In this document: piece by piece, positions 13,066 through 24,775 of the stretch | How the letters are laid out: every line of letters starts with the position of its first letter | How positions within the stretch are numbered: the stretch's first letter is position 1 | Source: Calliopum simillimum | Taxonomy: Eukaryota; Arthropoda; Insecta; Diptera; Lauxaniidae | DNA length: 64,000 nucleotides | Direction: 5' to 3' | NCBI GenBank assembly: GCA_951812925.1 | Contig: OX638371.1 | Location: 45,296,101 to 45,360,100, forward strand | The notes under the pieces: generated by a model | Told to the model about the DNA's origin: nothing | What the model saw: the letters and a program-made list of their open reading frames with translations, nothing else | The model's database searches: none | Made by a program: the position numbers and the translations under genes

Positions 13066-13269
13066 TTTGAACAGACCTTTATTCTAAAATTCATTGCTCA
13101 TAAGCTACTCATCGAATATAAATTTTTTATTTAATAAATTGCAAATGACTATTTATAAAAAAATCTAATATGGTCACATATGACGTTTTTTGTTATTGAA
13201 AATATCACCCCTTTATAAACAATTAAAATTAAACAATGTTCTGGGGCGTGGATATGTAGGGGATAAAAT

Positions 13270-14300
13270 TGTTCTTCAAAAATATTACTCGTAGTATCCC
13301 GCATAAGTTTGCTGAACACATCATACACCTAAGATGCAACGATCGTATATTTTAATAGGTCGTTTAAACACAAGATTGCGTTATTTTGATTACTGTATAG
13401 CGTTATAAAAATCTTCAAAAATCGATTAAAAAATATTTGACATGCTGGAGAAAATCGACTAGTAGGGGAGACTGGGAGGCTTCGGCGCTTTTTCTATATA
13501 TTCTATATATATTTCGGAAGCTATTTGACATATGAGAACATGTATTAGCATGTCTCAAGCCTTAATTATAATTATTAAATAATAAAATGTTGTTAAAAAT
13601 TTTCTTGTACAGGTATTGTAGCCAGTTTTTTTTCGTAATGAATGAACAAAATCATTTTCGCCGAATATGCTCCTGCTTCGGCATTTGGTATAAAATACCA
13701 TAAAATGATAAAAGAATACCTTTTAGACACTAATTTATGACTTCATTCAATTTTAGTTGTATTTAATATAAGAAAACAGTCCACGTTTTTGCAATTCAAA
13801 AGAACAAGAATTCAATCGTAATATTATTGAAATCACTGCGATTGACGCTTCAACTCCATGGGTCTTATTTTCATACATATAATGCTAAAAGAGCCTGAAA
13901 AGCATCTCTTACACTTTTTTATTTTTTTCTAATATCAAGCATTTTTCTTTATTTTCTACACATTTTTTCACAAAAATAATGTTGTTCTTAATATTTTGTT
14001 ATTACTTTTGGTTTTTTTAATAAACCATTTAGAGTAAAAAGCACCTATGTACTATAACCGAATAATTACATCAGCAAGCAAAAATAAAAAAACATAAACA
14101 CATGTAAATTTTTCAGCTGTGAAGATACAGATGACATTCGTAATGGGCAATTTCCCGTTAATAAATATTTTTGACCGATTGCTAGTACATGCCAAAAACG
14201 TCATTGCCGAAGGTACCACAACACCGAAGCTACCCCAGTCTCCCCATCTATTTTTTAAACGTCTATTTGAAGAATATGTTAAAATTTCTCATGGGTGCAA
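13270..14300. mobile_element. foldback family B copy, split by a TA-flanked MITE
   Basis: The left piece 13270-13459 has AAAAATATTACTCGTAGTAT, CATACACCTAAGATG and GCTGGAGAAAATCGAC. The right piece 14251-14300 has TTTTTTAAACGTCTATTTGA and TTTCTCATG. They line up with one arm of family B, so the 787-bp insert between them landed in a pre-existing copy. Confidence 0.65.
13462..14248. mobile_element. TA-flanked MITE (GGGGAGACTGGG ends)
   Basis: The terminal inverted repeats are G(T/A)(A/T)GGGGAGACTGGG(A/-)..GCTTCGG. TA target duplications lie at 13460-13461 and 14249-14250. The flanks rejoin to restore a continuous family B arm, which confirms the boundaries. The interior is AT-rich and non-coding; the plus-strand frame 14119-14331 crosses the right boundary and is not a gene. 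Confidence 0.75.
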
Positions 14301-14634
14301 ACATCCTTCGGAACGTGTAATATATAAATAGGAGGGGAGGTTACGTAACCGTTATAAGATGTTAGACCTTTTACCACTTTGGGGGACTTAGATTTTAGTT
14401 AATCTAAGTGTCACGATAAAGACAGCCCCATTTGGTTCCAGCTTCGTACATTAACTGCAATTTTTAGTATTTTGGGTGCCATAAAAATTCGAAAAAATAG
14501 CTTATATTTGAATCGCTTTAATAAATATGTTACATACTATATAAAATTCTTAATTTTTCTCTTGATATTTTTTTTCAGAAGGAGAAATAAGAGTCATACT
14601 TAGTATTCAAATTATCTTTTAAGCTTTATCTTAC

Positions 14635-15096
14635 CAAATATTTAAAAACACGTTGCAGCACAAACAAAAAAACCAGCAAAAATATGATAAAATAAACCAT
14701 TGGATGGCATAGCCAAGGTTTAACGAACTGATGTTAAATATATGAGCAAAAGAATGTAGAAAATATCCAGCCGCTAAACATAGAGACATCAGGCTCAAAG
14801 ATAATCCATGAACAGTCCTCAAGTCCTTAACGAGAACATGTAAGAAACTAACAACCAAAAGACATGGTATAGAAACAAGCATCAGTACGCCAACAACTAA
14901 AACTTGACTTCGGTTTAGTTGCTCCTCCACTGATGTAATGCAAACGATCGCATATAAGTTTCCTGAAAAGTTATCGACGTCAAGGCAGTACTTATTTTCT
15001 ACAGAATAAGTTTCGTTTGAATATTCATCCATTACTAGGAGCGAACCATCTTGTAGTACATAAAAAACATCAGATCTGTCGCTAAATAGAAATGAC
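14635..15096 (-). CDS. Mth-like GPCR exon C: end of ectodomain, TM1-TM3
   Basis: This 462-nt exon (1 + 153 codons + 2 nt) runs from acceptor tttttcag (ending 15097) to donor GTAAGAT (from 14634). The first third continues the ectodomain with the YVLQDGSLLV block, NKYCLDV and a final AIVC, plus N-x-S/T sites. TM1 follows (about residues 210-234 of the assembled protein, VGVLMLVSIPCLLVVSFLHV), then the family-typical short loop KDLRTVHG, TM2 (LSLMSLCLAAGYFLHSFAHI) and TM3 (IQWFILSYFCWFFCLCCNVF). The LR..HG loop and CLAAGYFL are the most diagnostic Methuselah-family signatures in the window. The exon ends ...FLNI + TG, and exon D supplies G to give Trp, matching the IW found after TM3 in this family. 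No stops or frameshifts are seen. Confidence 0.93.
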
Positions 15097-15109
15097 CTGA
15101 AAAATTAAA

Positions 15110-15735
15110 TTTTTCATTAAAAACTTTGTTATACATACACACATAGTTGTTTTTGAATGGGTTAAATTAGATTAACTGAAAAATTAAGATTTTATTAACT
15201 TTTTATAGTTTTCTACCTTGAATGGATCATATCACAACATGTTTAGCCATGTAGTTACACACAATTTTATTTTCGAAAAAAATTGTTAGAAGTCATACCC
15301 TCAGCGTACACTTAAAAAAGAATGGATTTCAACTGGAAATTTCATAATTGAACTGTGTAATCGTTTACAAACGTTTATTCCTCATCATTTTTTTTTTTTT
15401 TTTTTTGGCAAACATAATCAAAATACATTTCCAGATTAAAAAACAGCCTTAAAATATGTCAATTTGCGAGACTATTGTGACTGGTTTTCCTTTTCTCATG
15501 TGTGATTGGCAATACTTTTTCACAACTGTTTAACGACATTTTTGTTTTTGTCACAAATTGAAATTTAAAAAATTTTGAAGACACATTTGGTGCTTGATAT
15601 TAAATTTTTTATATACAATTATTTTTATTTAAATTAATTTTATTTAATACAAGTGAAGTAAATGAATGAATTTTTTATTTCTAATGAAAATTTTTTGAAT
15701 GAAAATAAAATTTTCAAAACTTCCCAGTAAAAACT
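15110..15735. other. AT-rich intron sequence, nothing recognised
   Basis: This lies just 5' of receptor exon C in the B-C intron. There are long poly-A/T runs and no repeats or reading frames of note. Confidence 0.4.
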
Positions 15736-15738
15736 TCG

Positions 15739-16040
15739 TTTACATGTAATCGGTCGAGTAATCTAAAAAATTGTTTGCATAGATTACTTTCTGGGTTACA
15801 TAAGGCATTATTTTAACACATGCATGTCATTGGGCGTAGTCGATTACCTCAACAAAACACTCGCTTACGTGTAATCGATTTCTTTCTGGATTACAAAGGC
15901 ATTATTTTAGCACACGCATTTCATTGGGCGGAATCGAGTACCCCAACAAAACATTCGCTTACATGTAATCTAATAAGTAATCGAAAAAATTATTTGTGTC
16001 GATTACTTTCTGGGTTACTTTTTCGTTATATAAGTACTGA
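15739..16040. repeat. tandem repeat with TTACATGTAATCG / CATTGGGCG
   Basis: About three imperfect units of roughly 100-125 bp share CGCTTACATGTAATC, ATTACTTTCTGGGTTAC, GGCATTATTTTA.CACA and TCATTGGGCG..TCGA. Isolated TTGCATTACATGTTATT pieces continue at 16230-16290. I see nothing else of note up to 17140. Confidence 0.55.
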
Positions 16041-17149
16041 ATCAATGTAGTAGGACGTTATAGATATACAGGGTTCTGTTTTGGGCCAAAAGTTAATCAG
16101 GGGAAACATTATCTGAAATATTATCGTTTTACTATTTATTTCTTATGAACGAATATTAAAATCAAAATGACATAAAAATCAAAAAGTCTTAATCAAAAAA
16201 CTTTCGAAATTATTTATGTTCTCACATTATCCATTGCATTACATGTTATTAAAAAAGTATTTCGTTATTTATTGCATTACATGTAATATTGAAAATGTTT
16301 TAACATTCAAGTAATGCGAGAGGCTACAAATTTATTCAAAAGTTTTATTGGGCTGTTGGCGTGTGAGTGTTTGTGTGTGGAGTATGTTATGTGAGCTGTT
16401 TTCTTTTTTTTTAAGAATTGAAAAAACAAACAAAAAAATTATATTTCGAAATCAGTCAAAATATTCATTCGAAACGGTAATCATCGCATTTCGTAAAATA
16501 TCTCGCAAACAAAATGCCGCTCTCCAGAAGCACTTAAAAGTGGCATCTTCTAACTGCCTTGTGACGCAAAATGTGTGTCGTGGCTAATGATAACGACAAG
16601 ACTAACTTCTTGGTAGCAGTACATGGTACATGCTACAAAATCTGTATACACTACGGTTGTCGCACTTCGGCCTAAAAAAAAATATCCGGCTCACACTACT
16701 AAACTGGAGTGGACGAGTGCACATAAATTGGCTCAGAAGAAGGGTTTTATTAACCCTTTAACGACCAGTTCTAAATACGCGAAAGAATTTCAGAACAAAA
16801 ATACGACAAAATCGATGGGGGTTAATAAAACTCTCATTCAAGCAAATGGGGTTTCTGGCAAACATACTTGCCTTTATTCGTTAAAGGATTAAAGGAACGA
16901 ATTAATGTTAACAAGTGTGTTTTCTGTTTATAAATTCAAAAAAAGTTTCATAAATAAATAGTGAAAACGAAATTTGTCAATCATTTCTTCATGTACAATT
17001 TGTTTTTAAAAAATGTTGACAACATTTTTATTTTAAAATTTATGTAAGGAAGTTGACAGTATCAGCTGATCAACTGTCATGAAAAACTAGAAGTTCAAGT
17101 GTGAATAAAATTTTCGTTCTTCTACATATCGTACGAAAATCGTGAAAAA

Positions 17150-17760
17150 AAACTTTGACATCTTTGAGTGACCCAATCCTTCCGTTTGTAACGCAGAGAA
17201 GGAGGCGTGGCATGTATAGAAAAGTATATATATTCTTGATCAGCGTCACCTTCTGAGTCAATATAGCTATGTCCGTCTGTCTGTCTGGCTGGCTGGCAGG
17301 ATGTCTGTCTGTGGAAATATTTTTTACGGGAAAACTAAGCAAGATAATTCTATAAAAGGTAGCTCGTGGGATTGAAAATGAGCGAAATCAGTCATCGGAC
17401 ACGCCTACCGGCCATACAAGAAATATATTCAAAACTCAATATTATGAGCATTATTCACGATAACGCAAACAAAATAGACATAAATACTAGGCATAATAGT
17501 GACTACAAGCTCTAGGCAAAAACTAGGTTAGTTCGGAAAAGAGGTCGTGGCACCTCCTATGTAAGCAAAAGTTTCAAAATGCTGTACAGAAAGCGTTTTA
17601 TGAGATAATCCAACCAATTTTTACAAAGATACTAAGGATAGTAACTGAAAACTCTAATCAGAAATTTGTTTGATTTGGATAATAGGGCGCTGCACCGCCC
17701 ATACACTCGAAGTTTTCAGGATGCTGTAATGCTAGCGTTATTTGAGGTAATGCAACCAAA
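17150..17760. repeat. dispersed fly repeat (GATCAGCGTCACC / GTCCGTCTGTC), copy 1
   Basis: It contains CCTTCCGTTTGTAACGCAGA, TATATATATTCTTGATCAGC, GTCCGTCTGTCTGTC and GGGAAAACTAAGCAAGATAA, then two GCGTGGCACC-type units. The same order occurs at 24776-25740. It is a dispersed, non-coding dipteran repeat; I cannot assign its superfamily. The frame 17070-17342 is a translation of it. Confidence 0.6.
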
Positions 17761-17950
17761 TTTGGCATATGGGTGATTCTCAGATAACTGTACTTTTTGC
17801 GTCCTCTGGCAATTACACCCATACACAGTGGCGGATTAACCCTAAGGCACCAATAGGCACCTGCCTAGGGCGGCAGATTTTGGGGGGGCGGAAAATTTAC
17901 GGAGTGATAAAAAAAAAGATATAAGATAAGAAAAGTTAACTCAATGCCCA

Positions 17951-18600
17951 GGGCGGCAAAATGAGTGATTGAAATAGATATTATTCTATAAGACCAAAGG
18001 ACTATAATTTCAAGAACTCTTATCAAATGCAAAATGGACTCTAGGGGGCGGCAAAATGAGTTGTTGAAATAGATATTATTCTATAAGACCAAAAGACTAT
18101 AAGCTAAAGAATTCTTATCAAATGCAAAATGGACTGTAGGGGGCGGCAAAATGAGTTATTGAAATAGATATTGTTCTATAAGACCAAAGGACTATAAGCT
18201 CAAGAACTCTTATCAAATGCAAAATGGACTGTAGGGGGCGGCAAAATGAGTTATTGAAATAGATATTATTCTATAAGACCAAAAGACTATAAGCTAAAGA
18301 ATTCTTATGAAATGCAAAATGGACTGTAGGGGGAAGCAAAATAAGTGATTGAAATATATATTTTTCTATAAAACCAAAGGACTATAATCTCAAGAACTCT
18401 TATTTAATACGAAATGAACTATAGGGGGTGGTAAAATGGACTGTAGGAGGCGGCAAAATGAGTTATTGAAATAGAAATTGTTTTATAAGACCAAAGGACT
18501 ATAAGCTCAAGAACTCTTATCAAATGCAAAATGGACTGTAGGGGGCGGCAAATGAGTGATTAAAATAGAAATTTTTCTATAATACCAAATGACTATAAGC
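17951..18600. repeat. 95-bp tandem array inside hAT
   Basis: Units start with GGGCGGCAAAATGAG at 17951, 18046, 18141, 18236, 18331 and 18426, then after a ~21-bp partial duplication near 18447 and at 18543. The period is exactly 95 bp. Each unit has CTATAAGACCAAAGGACTAT and CTCTTATCAAATGCAAAATG. GGGCGGCAAA also matches the hAT subterminal sequence GGGCGGCAGA/GGGCGGCAAA, so the array may be an amplified transposase-binding region. Confidence 0.85.
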
Positions 18601-18626
18601 TAAAGGAACTCTTATCACGGAAATTC

Positions 18627-19076
18627 GTGAGAATAAACTATGCGGCCGCGAGCTATTTTCGGCTCATGGTGATGCAGTTCGTGTTCTCTGTGAACATTTA
18701 CCCAACATATGCAAAGCTCTTGAAGCCATTGAAAATGATTCCAAGAAGTGAAGTACGATGTGAAGCTCAAGGTATAAAAAATAAATTAGATACATTCGAA
18801 ACGCCGCGGCAAAATGTCAAAACAATCCTGGGGAAAGTGGTTGAACTGTGCGATGGCCTAATCAGTATAATTCAAGCTACTCGTGACAAATTTCGTCTTT
18901 GCGAAAAAAAAGCTCTAGAGATATCTGTCATTAAGGAATACATAACGGTTTCTGCAAGAAAAAGAACGTGTGCATTGCAGTTTGGTGAAACAAGAGATGA
19001 GGAAACTAGTGGCAGAGATAATTTCTACACAGAGAAAACAACATTGTCAAAAGTGGCAGAAACGTGGTCATTTTAA
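18627..19076 (+). pseudogene. hAT (ZMYM1/DUF4371-like) transposase fragment
   Basis: This 149-codon open frame has, near its middle, a helical segment (LCDGLISIIQATRDKFRLCEKKA) followed by a basic patch ARKRTC and FGETRDEE. The layout is that of the region upstream of the RNase-H core in ZMYM1-like, hAT-derived proteins, where a helical segment, an R-x-RK patch and an acidic stretch follow one another. The first ~25 residues come from sequence continuous with the tandem array and are unlikely to be authentic. The frame ends where a MITE begins, so the gene is broken here. The hAT assignment rests mainly on the ends and on the C-terminal motif at 20560; this piece alone would be weak. Confidence 0.5.
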
Positions 19077-19660
19077 CAACGTTGCGACCCAAATTTTGAG
19101 CATGGCTCATTCATAGCAGTTTTAACAACGTGCGTTGCTAAATGAGTTTCATCTACGTTCGTGAGTGATTTAACAACGTACGTTGCTAAATAAAATACAA
19201 AAAAAAATATTTTTTATAATATTTTTAATTCCAATTTTTCCTGTCAACAACAATGAAACTGATATCATTTTCTTTTTTAATTTTCATTTGCTTTAAATAA
19301 ATATTTTTTGTTTGGTATTGGGGAGATTTGAACCTGGAACCTGTCGTGCGATAGATGCGCACGTTAACGAACTCACCCACTGCCATCATTATTGTGAGGT
19401 TGACTGAAAGTCTGTTTGTTTTGAAATTAGCTTCTACCACGTTCGTGAGTGTTTTGACCACGTTTCATTGCTGATTTGGATTTCACAACGCTTGGCAACC
19501 AGTGTTGCTAAATAAATTTCAACTACGTTCGTGAGTGATTTAGCAACGCATCATACAAACATGATCTTGGAGCGTTGTTAAATCGAAATCAGCAACAAAA
19601 CGTAGTTAAAACATTCACAAACGTGGTAGAAACTCATTTAGCAACGCAAGTTATGCTTTT
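19077..19660. mobile_element. MITE with CAACGTNCGTTGCTAAAT repeats, nested in hAT
   Basis: Arms at about 19123-19200 and 19570-19652 are inverted (CGTTGCTAAATGAGTTTC on one side, its complement on the other). The interior repeats TACGTTCGTGAGTGATTTA at 19152, 19440 and 19520. A tRNA-like segment lies within it on the minus strand. Confidence 0.6.
19318..19400 (-). other. tRNA-like segment (degenerate)
   Basis: Read on the minus strand it shows an A-box-like GTGGGTGAGTTCGTTAACG, a 5-bp anticodon stem GTGCG/CGCAC closing a 7-nt loop CATCTAT, and a B-box-like GGTTCAAATCTCC. The loop lacks U33 and the T stem does not pair well, so this is not a functional tRNA. More likely it is a tRNA-derived (SINE-like) piece carried in the MITE. 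Confidence 0.4.
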
Positions 19661-20550
19661 TTTCTTCGCTCTGTGTATATTTAACGTCATTTTATATCAG
19701 CTGATTTGTGTTTTAAAATAAGATCTGTGTCATATGCGAAGGCTCTGGATTTGGCAACCTTGGGAAACAATGAACTACGCGAAAAAGCTGAAATATTACG
19801 AAAAAGTATTAATGTGCTGAAAAAGCTTTAATACAAAATTTGCATCAGGATTTGCTTTTAATCCTTACGAGAAATGATCTCGGCACATTGTTCCCAAATG
19901 TTGACATTGCCTGTACAATGTACGTATGTACTAGGGGTCTGCACAAGACGTCTTGTTTGCGTTTTAAGACATTTCGTTTCAAGATACGTTATATTTTGTA
20001 CCTGCTTTTTATTTATCAAATGCTCTAGTTCAGTGTCGTGTGTAAATGTCTTGACAGAACTAGAATTTGATAGAAAATAAACAAATACTGTGCTAATTTG
20101 TCTTGTTTGATTTGTTTCAGTTATTTTAGTTGCATACTGTTGTAGTAGTGCACACTACTAAATGCTAATGGTGTGATAAGAGTAGTTTATCGCTCTCTTC
20201 TTGTGCCTCTTTTTTGTTTACGCTCTCTCTCTCTCTGCCGCAAAAATGTATGAAAGCTACTACAATTCTGCAAGTGTTACCATATCATACATTTTATTGT
20301 GGTTTCTCTACTAGCACGTTTTACAGTGACCTGAAGTATTTGTTTTTATAAAATAGAGTTCACTGATGTATTTTTTAGAACCAAGTTTATTTTTTACTCT
20401 GATAAAACAAGACAATGTAAAAAGTGTCAAAATAAAATCAGTGTACACGATGATTTGAATCTTGAATTTTTTGGATCAAATGGATCAGTTCTGTGTAAAA
20501 TATGGGTGTAAAAAAAAGTACACTTTATTTCAAAATGTCTTGTGCGGACC
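19661..20550 (+). pseudogene. decayed middle of hAT transposase
   Basis: Only a short coding-like stretch remains (about 19735-19830, ALDLATLGNNELREKAEILR-type translation), with stops and frame changes after it. A CTCTCTCTCTCT run lies at 20223-20235. The rest is AT-rich and unreadable as protein. Confidence 0.35.
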
Positions 20551-20655
20551 CCTAGTATGTACACCAATTTCCAATTCCACTGCTGAAAGGTCTTTCTCTG
20601 TTCTAAAGCGAGTCAAAAATTACTTAAGATCAACAATGGGGGAAACTACTTAGAT
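20550..20655 (+). pseudogene. hAT C-terminal dimerization motif fragment
   Basis: The translation contains ISNSTAERSFSVLKRVKNYL followed by RSTMG. This is the diagnostic hAT C-terminal dimerization signature (S.AERSFS.LKRIK..LRSTM). An in-frame stop follows GETT. The sequence resumes after the nested foldback, at about 21597. Confidence 0.8.
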
Positions 20656-20705
20656 TGAGTGCACTTGCTATTTCAACAATATAGTGCAGTCAAATTATAC
20701 GATTA

Positions 20706-21565
20706 CCTAGAAAAAATTGCGCACTGCAATTTTTTTTGCTTAATGTTTTTATTACCACTATAGAAGCTTAACGTCAAAAAAGTGACCTCCCCACCCTTGC
20801 GCATTAGCCGCCATCTTGAAATATGTTTGATTCAATTTATCTCGTTTCCTGTTGGTCGGATAGAAAAAATTTTGAACAAAAATTAAGAACAATGAAATTC
20901 TACGTTTTTTTGATTTGGGACGCGATATCCATTAGTTGATATTTTGAGCGGTAGAGGCCGCCAAAGTTACAAAAAATCAGTTTTTTTTTTCATTTGCACC
21001 CACTGGGTGTTGATTTTTCAAAAAGTTGTGCAAACATAATTTGTAGCGTTTGCAAGACAAGCAAAATATTATTCAAATGAAGTGATTTTCTCAATTGGTT
21101 CTCGAGTAATTAAGAATTATGTGAACAATGTTCAGATAAAAAACATAAAGAAAAAATTTTGTTACTCATTTTATTTTTAACTTGTAATAACTCGAGAACC
21201 AATTGAGATGATCATTTTTTTAAAAATCTATTTTGTTTGTTTTTACAAGCGCTAAAAATTTAGTGGTCCCAACATTTTGAAAAATTAACAAAATGAGTCA
21301 AAATGGGAAAAAACCGATTTTTTTAACTTTGGCGGCCTATACCGCTCAGAATATCAACTTGTGGATACTGCTTCCCTGATCAAAAATACGTAAAATTGTA
21401 TTGCCCGTAATTTTTGTTCAAAATTAGTTTCTATGCGAGACCAATAGGAAACGAGATAAATCGAATCAAAACCATGGCGGCTGAAGCGCAGAGGAGGCGA
21501 GGTCACCTGTTTGGTTTTAGGCATCTAGAGAGCAAAAAAAATTCCAGAGCGCAATTTTTTCTAGG
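20706..21565. mobile_element. 860-bp foldback with CCTAGAAAAAATTGCGC ends
   Basis: The left end is CCTAGAAAAAATTGCGCACTG and the right end is the inverse ...GCGCAATTTTTTCTAGG. Arms of about 200 bp or more include ATTTATCTCGTTTCCT and TTTTGAACAAAAATTA on both sides, with GCCGCCA blocks in matching positions. It splits the hAT C-terminal coding region. Confidence 0.75.
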
Positions 21566-21596
21566 TCTTCATACATTTTTGACAACTTTACTGTAC

Positions 21597-21685
21597 TAAT
21601 AGAAGAAGATATTTTACTTGAATTAGATTGTGAGGATATTATTCACCAATGCACAAAATTAGACGAAAAATTTGTTAATGTATGA
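21597..21685 (+). pseudogene. hAT transposase extreme C-terminus
   Basis: The translation EEDILLELDCEDIIHQC..LDEKF and a following stop match the short acidic tail that ends ZMYM1-type hAT proteins (I..DILRELDFDDLI..F). It lies on the same strand as, and just beyond, the interrupting foldback, and 160 bp before the right TIR. Confidence 0.6.
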
Positions 21686-21851
21686 ATAAACGATGTATTT
21701 AAACATACAAATCATTAAAGCTTTGATGTAACCTATTTATTTGTTTTTATTACAAGCTTCTTTTACTATAAAAAAAAATCTGAAGGGGTGGGAGGGCGAA
21801 AAAAAAAGTGCCTAGGGCGGCAAATTTCTTAGATCCGCCACTGCCTATACA

Positions 21852-23610
21852 GTAGGCTTTTTTCACAAGAAATGACATAATAAGTTAGGAATGGTGTTTT
21901 TCTAATAGAGTGGATAAATTTTACCTACAAATAATTATTGGTCTACTGTGAAAGTTTGCAAATATAGGTACCCCAAATGCCACAAACGTGGCATGTCCTA
22001 CCCCTGCTTTTAAAAAACATAACGATGAAAAACGACCAAAAAACGGAAACAGAACAGGAAACAAGATATTACACACATTAAGTAAATACTTAAGGCTACA
22101 ATATTCTGAGCTCACCTGCAGTTTTAAATCATTTTTTGAGGTCGCGATTTCGAATTGAAATCTGTCCATTAGTTTTGGAAAAAAAAAATTTCTTGAAAGC
22201 ATTATGTTACTACAATTTTTTGGTAGGATTTGCGTACATAACCATAAAACCTTTCGGAAAAATCTTGAACTCAAAAGCGTGCTTAACAAAGAGCGATAAA
22301 TTACAAAAATGTCACAAACGTGGCACTTAGTACATCACTTTGCAAAAAAGATATTGTGATATGAAGTTTGAGTATATAGATGTGTAACTAAAGGCTATTA
22401 ATTATGTTTTAAAAACAATAATTTTTCTAGACCATCAGAATCCTGAGTTATCCTTGCTCAAAAGTGAAAAAATCATTGTTTTGACATCTACTAATAACAA
22501 CTTGTAAAATTAACTTTTGTTAACAGTTTGGATAGTCAAATTTATTATCAAGAAGTCGTACCTTAACCGTTTCACAATTGGATACTTATTTTCCGAGTTA
22601 TAAGCATTTAAAGTAAGGATACCTTTCGATAATACAAAAAGGATTTTTCGAGGCCGAAAAATTGCATAAGTTCAAGTTTTACAATTTTTGTCAATAACAT
22701 ATTTTATTACAAAAATTTCTAGAACTTGCAAACCATAATCGCATGAAAAATTACAGCTCTATTCTAGATTTAGTGAATAACCCTACCAAATAACTGCTTT
22801 TTTAATTAACAGAACCAACATCATTCACTAATTCTATTATAGAGCTTCATTTTTTCATCCGATTTTAGTCTACAAGGGCTCAAAATTTTCTTGATAAAAC
22901 AAATTATTGATAAAAATAATAAAAATTAGCATTTTTGTTAATTTATCGGTGCAGAAAAATCCTTTGTGTGTTATTGAGAGGTTTCTTTAAACTGGGAATT
23001 CAATTGAAAAACGGTAAATTATGTCTTGTTGATAAATTTGGCTGTCGGAGTCCATTGACAAAAACCATAGTTGACCTTTAGGGCGGCAGGAGATAAAAAA
23101 AATGGACCACCGCAGACATGACATTGTTGGAAAATAAATCTTGAAGTGTAAATTTGTCATTAAATGCAATATATCTCTCATCAAAACGCTTCAAAACCAT
23201 AATTTGTCCGTACTGTGGCTAAAATGTCACAAACGTAGCAATTTGGTCACAAACGAAATTTCTTAATTTCGACCTCAAAACCGTAATTCACACTTGTAGT
23301 TGATCTACTTAAAAGGTGAGAAGAAGAAGAAACTTGCAAAAATCCAAAAAAATTATCTGCCAATTTTATAACTCGAAAAAGCACGTTATAAAAGAATCAC
23401 CCATTTTTAACATATTTTTTTCTTGCATAAATTTGCAGTTGATTTTGTCTTTTTTTTCATTTTTTTCGAAAAAAAATGTAGAAAATTAATTTTTAATTCA
23501 AGTTTTAGTCATACATTTGCAAAGATCGATTTTCATATAAATCTATCTATGCATTTTCTAACACATAATAATGATAAATTAAGGAACGGAGTAAAAACAC
23601 GGCTATAGTT
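21852..23610. other. AT-rich repeat-bearing intron stretch
   Basis: There is no gene. A GTCACAAACGTGGCA motif recurs at 21976, 22308, 23223 and (partial) 23247. A diffuse inverted repeat is centred near 22790 (GAGCTCTATTCTAGATTTAGTGAAT-like against ATTCACTAATTCTATTATAG). The boundaries of these elements are not clear. Confidence 0.4.
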
Positions 23611-24607
23611 ACGGTGACCATTTATTTGAAACTGAAATACAGAACAAAAAAAAAAAAAGGAATACAATTTGTATTTATAGCCCAGGAAAATAAGACGAAA
23701 AAAGAGCTTCTGTGCGAAAAAATTCCCAGTGGAAATTTTTCACCGGAATTGTCTTTATTTATGCATGATACACAAACTGTGAAAAGTCCATTGCAAAGTC
23801 GTGTGCGCATAAAAAGTTTTTCGGGCTCAAAGGTCGCTAAAATCAGTTTTTTGCAAATATCTCGCTAATGCTAACTTCTACAGAAAAATGTTGGTCTCCA
23901 ATTTTGTAGCACAGGAAATTTCCTACAAAAGTACGTTAAAAGTAGTTGCGTACAACTTATAGTTTAGGAGATCACCCAATTTAAAAAGTTGTTAACACTT
24001 ATGATATGAAATACTACCTATGAGCTTATATTAAAATATCTTACTTTTTAAATTGCAATAACTCTTTAATGAGAAGTTGTACAAACAAAATTAAAATGCC
24101 GTTTGAAAAATAATTTAATTTTCTATATACCGTAGAAAATTTTTTTTCGAACGGCTCATGACCTTAAAAATATTCTTGAATAACCGTTAAGGCTTCGAAA
24201 TTACTGGTTTTTTAAGGATATCTGCGAATTGGTAAGTACTACGATAAAAAGTAATGGGACCAAATTTGTAGAGAATTACAAGACCTACAAAAAATAAGTG
24301 ATATGTGTACACTAGGGATTTCAGTCCCGGAATCCCGGGATTCGAGCCTTTTTGCAGTCCCGAAAATCCCGGGATTAGTGCTACCAATCCCGGGATTTCT
24401 TTTGCAAGTTTTTTTTTGTTAAATAACAGAAAAATCACTTTAAAGTAGAGATAAAACTTATTCTCTATAGATTTAAAACTGAAATTGAGGACAATAGCAG
24501 TTAATGTAAACGCAGCAAAAAACTTGAAAGAAAAATTAAGTCTAGTTTTGAATAACAATTCAAAAAATTTGTTTTCTAGATAATCTTATAATTTATCCGA
24601 CGTTTTT

Positions 24608-24775
24608 ATGGAAGAAATTGATATATTTTGTAATAGTGGTGATAGGGGTTATTTCCTCCAGAAAACTTTCGATTATCTTTTTTCAATTCAACCAACAAGT
24701 GTTGAATCAGAAAGATGCTTTTTGTGTGCAGCAGGGATTGAAACAAGAAAAAAAATATTACTGCAGAATTTTTTT
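24608..24775 (+). pseudogene. hAT transposase C-terminal fragment
   Basis: The frame reads ...YLFSIQPTSVESERCFLCAAG with KK soon after. This is the hAT dimerization signature (IP.TS..SER.FS.AG....K.R), with L for the usual S before CAAG. Coding breaks off at about 24776 where the dispersed fly repeat begins. No upstream transposase domains remain. Confidence 0.75.

Larger units (their letters stand above)
17826..21843 (+). mobile_element. hAT transposon with CAGTGGCGGAT ends, decayed
   Basis: The TIRs are CAGTGGCGGAT(T/C).. at 17826 and the inverse ATCCGCCACTG ending at 21843. The 8-bp duplications CCCATACA (17818-17825) and CCTATACA (21844-21851) differ at one base, as expected for an old hAT insertion. 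Coding remnants on the plus strand (18627-19076, ~20550-20655, ~21597-21685) are pieces of a ZMYM1/DUF4371-type hAT transposase. They are interrupted by a MITE (~19077-19660) and a foldback (20706-21565). Confidence 0.82.

Noticed and set aside
16623..16892. 89-codon plus-strand frame with Lys-rich content
   Set aside because: No recognisable motif, splice sites or repeat context. A short AACCCTTTAACG / CGTTAAAGGATT inverted pair inside it suggests a small repeat instead.
17951..18600. Regularly spaced repeats that could suggest a CRISPR array
   Set aside because: The units are contiguous 95-bp tandem copies without unique spacers, inside a eukaryotic hAT transposon.
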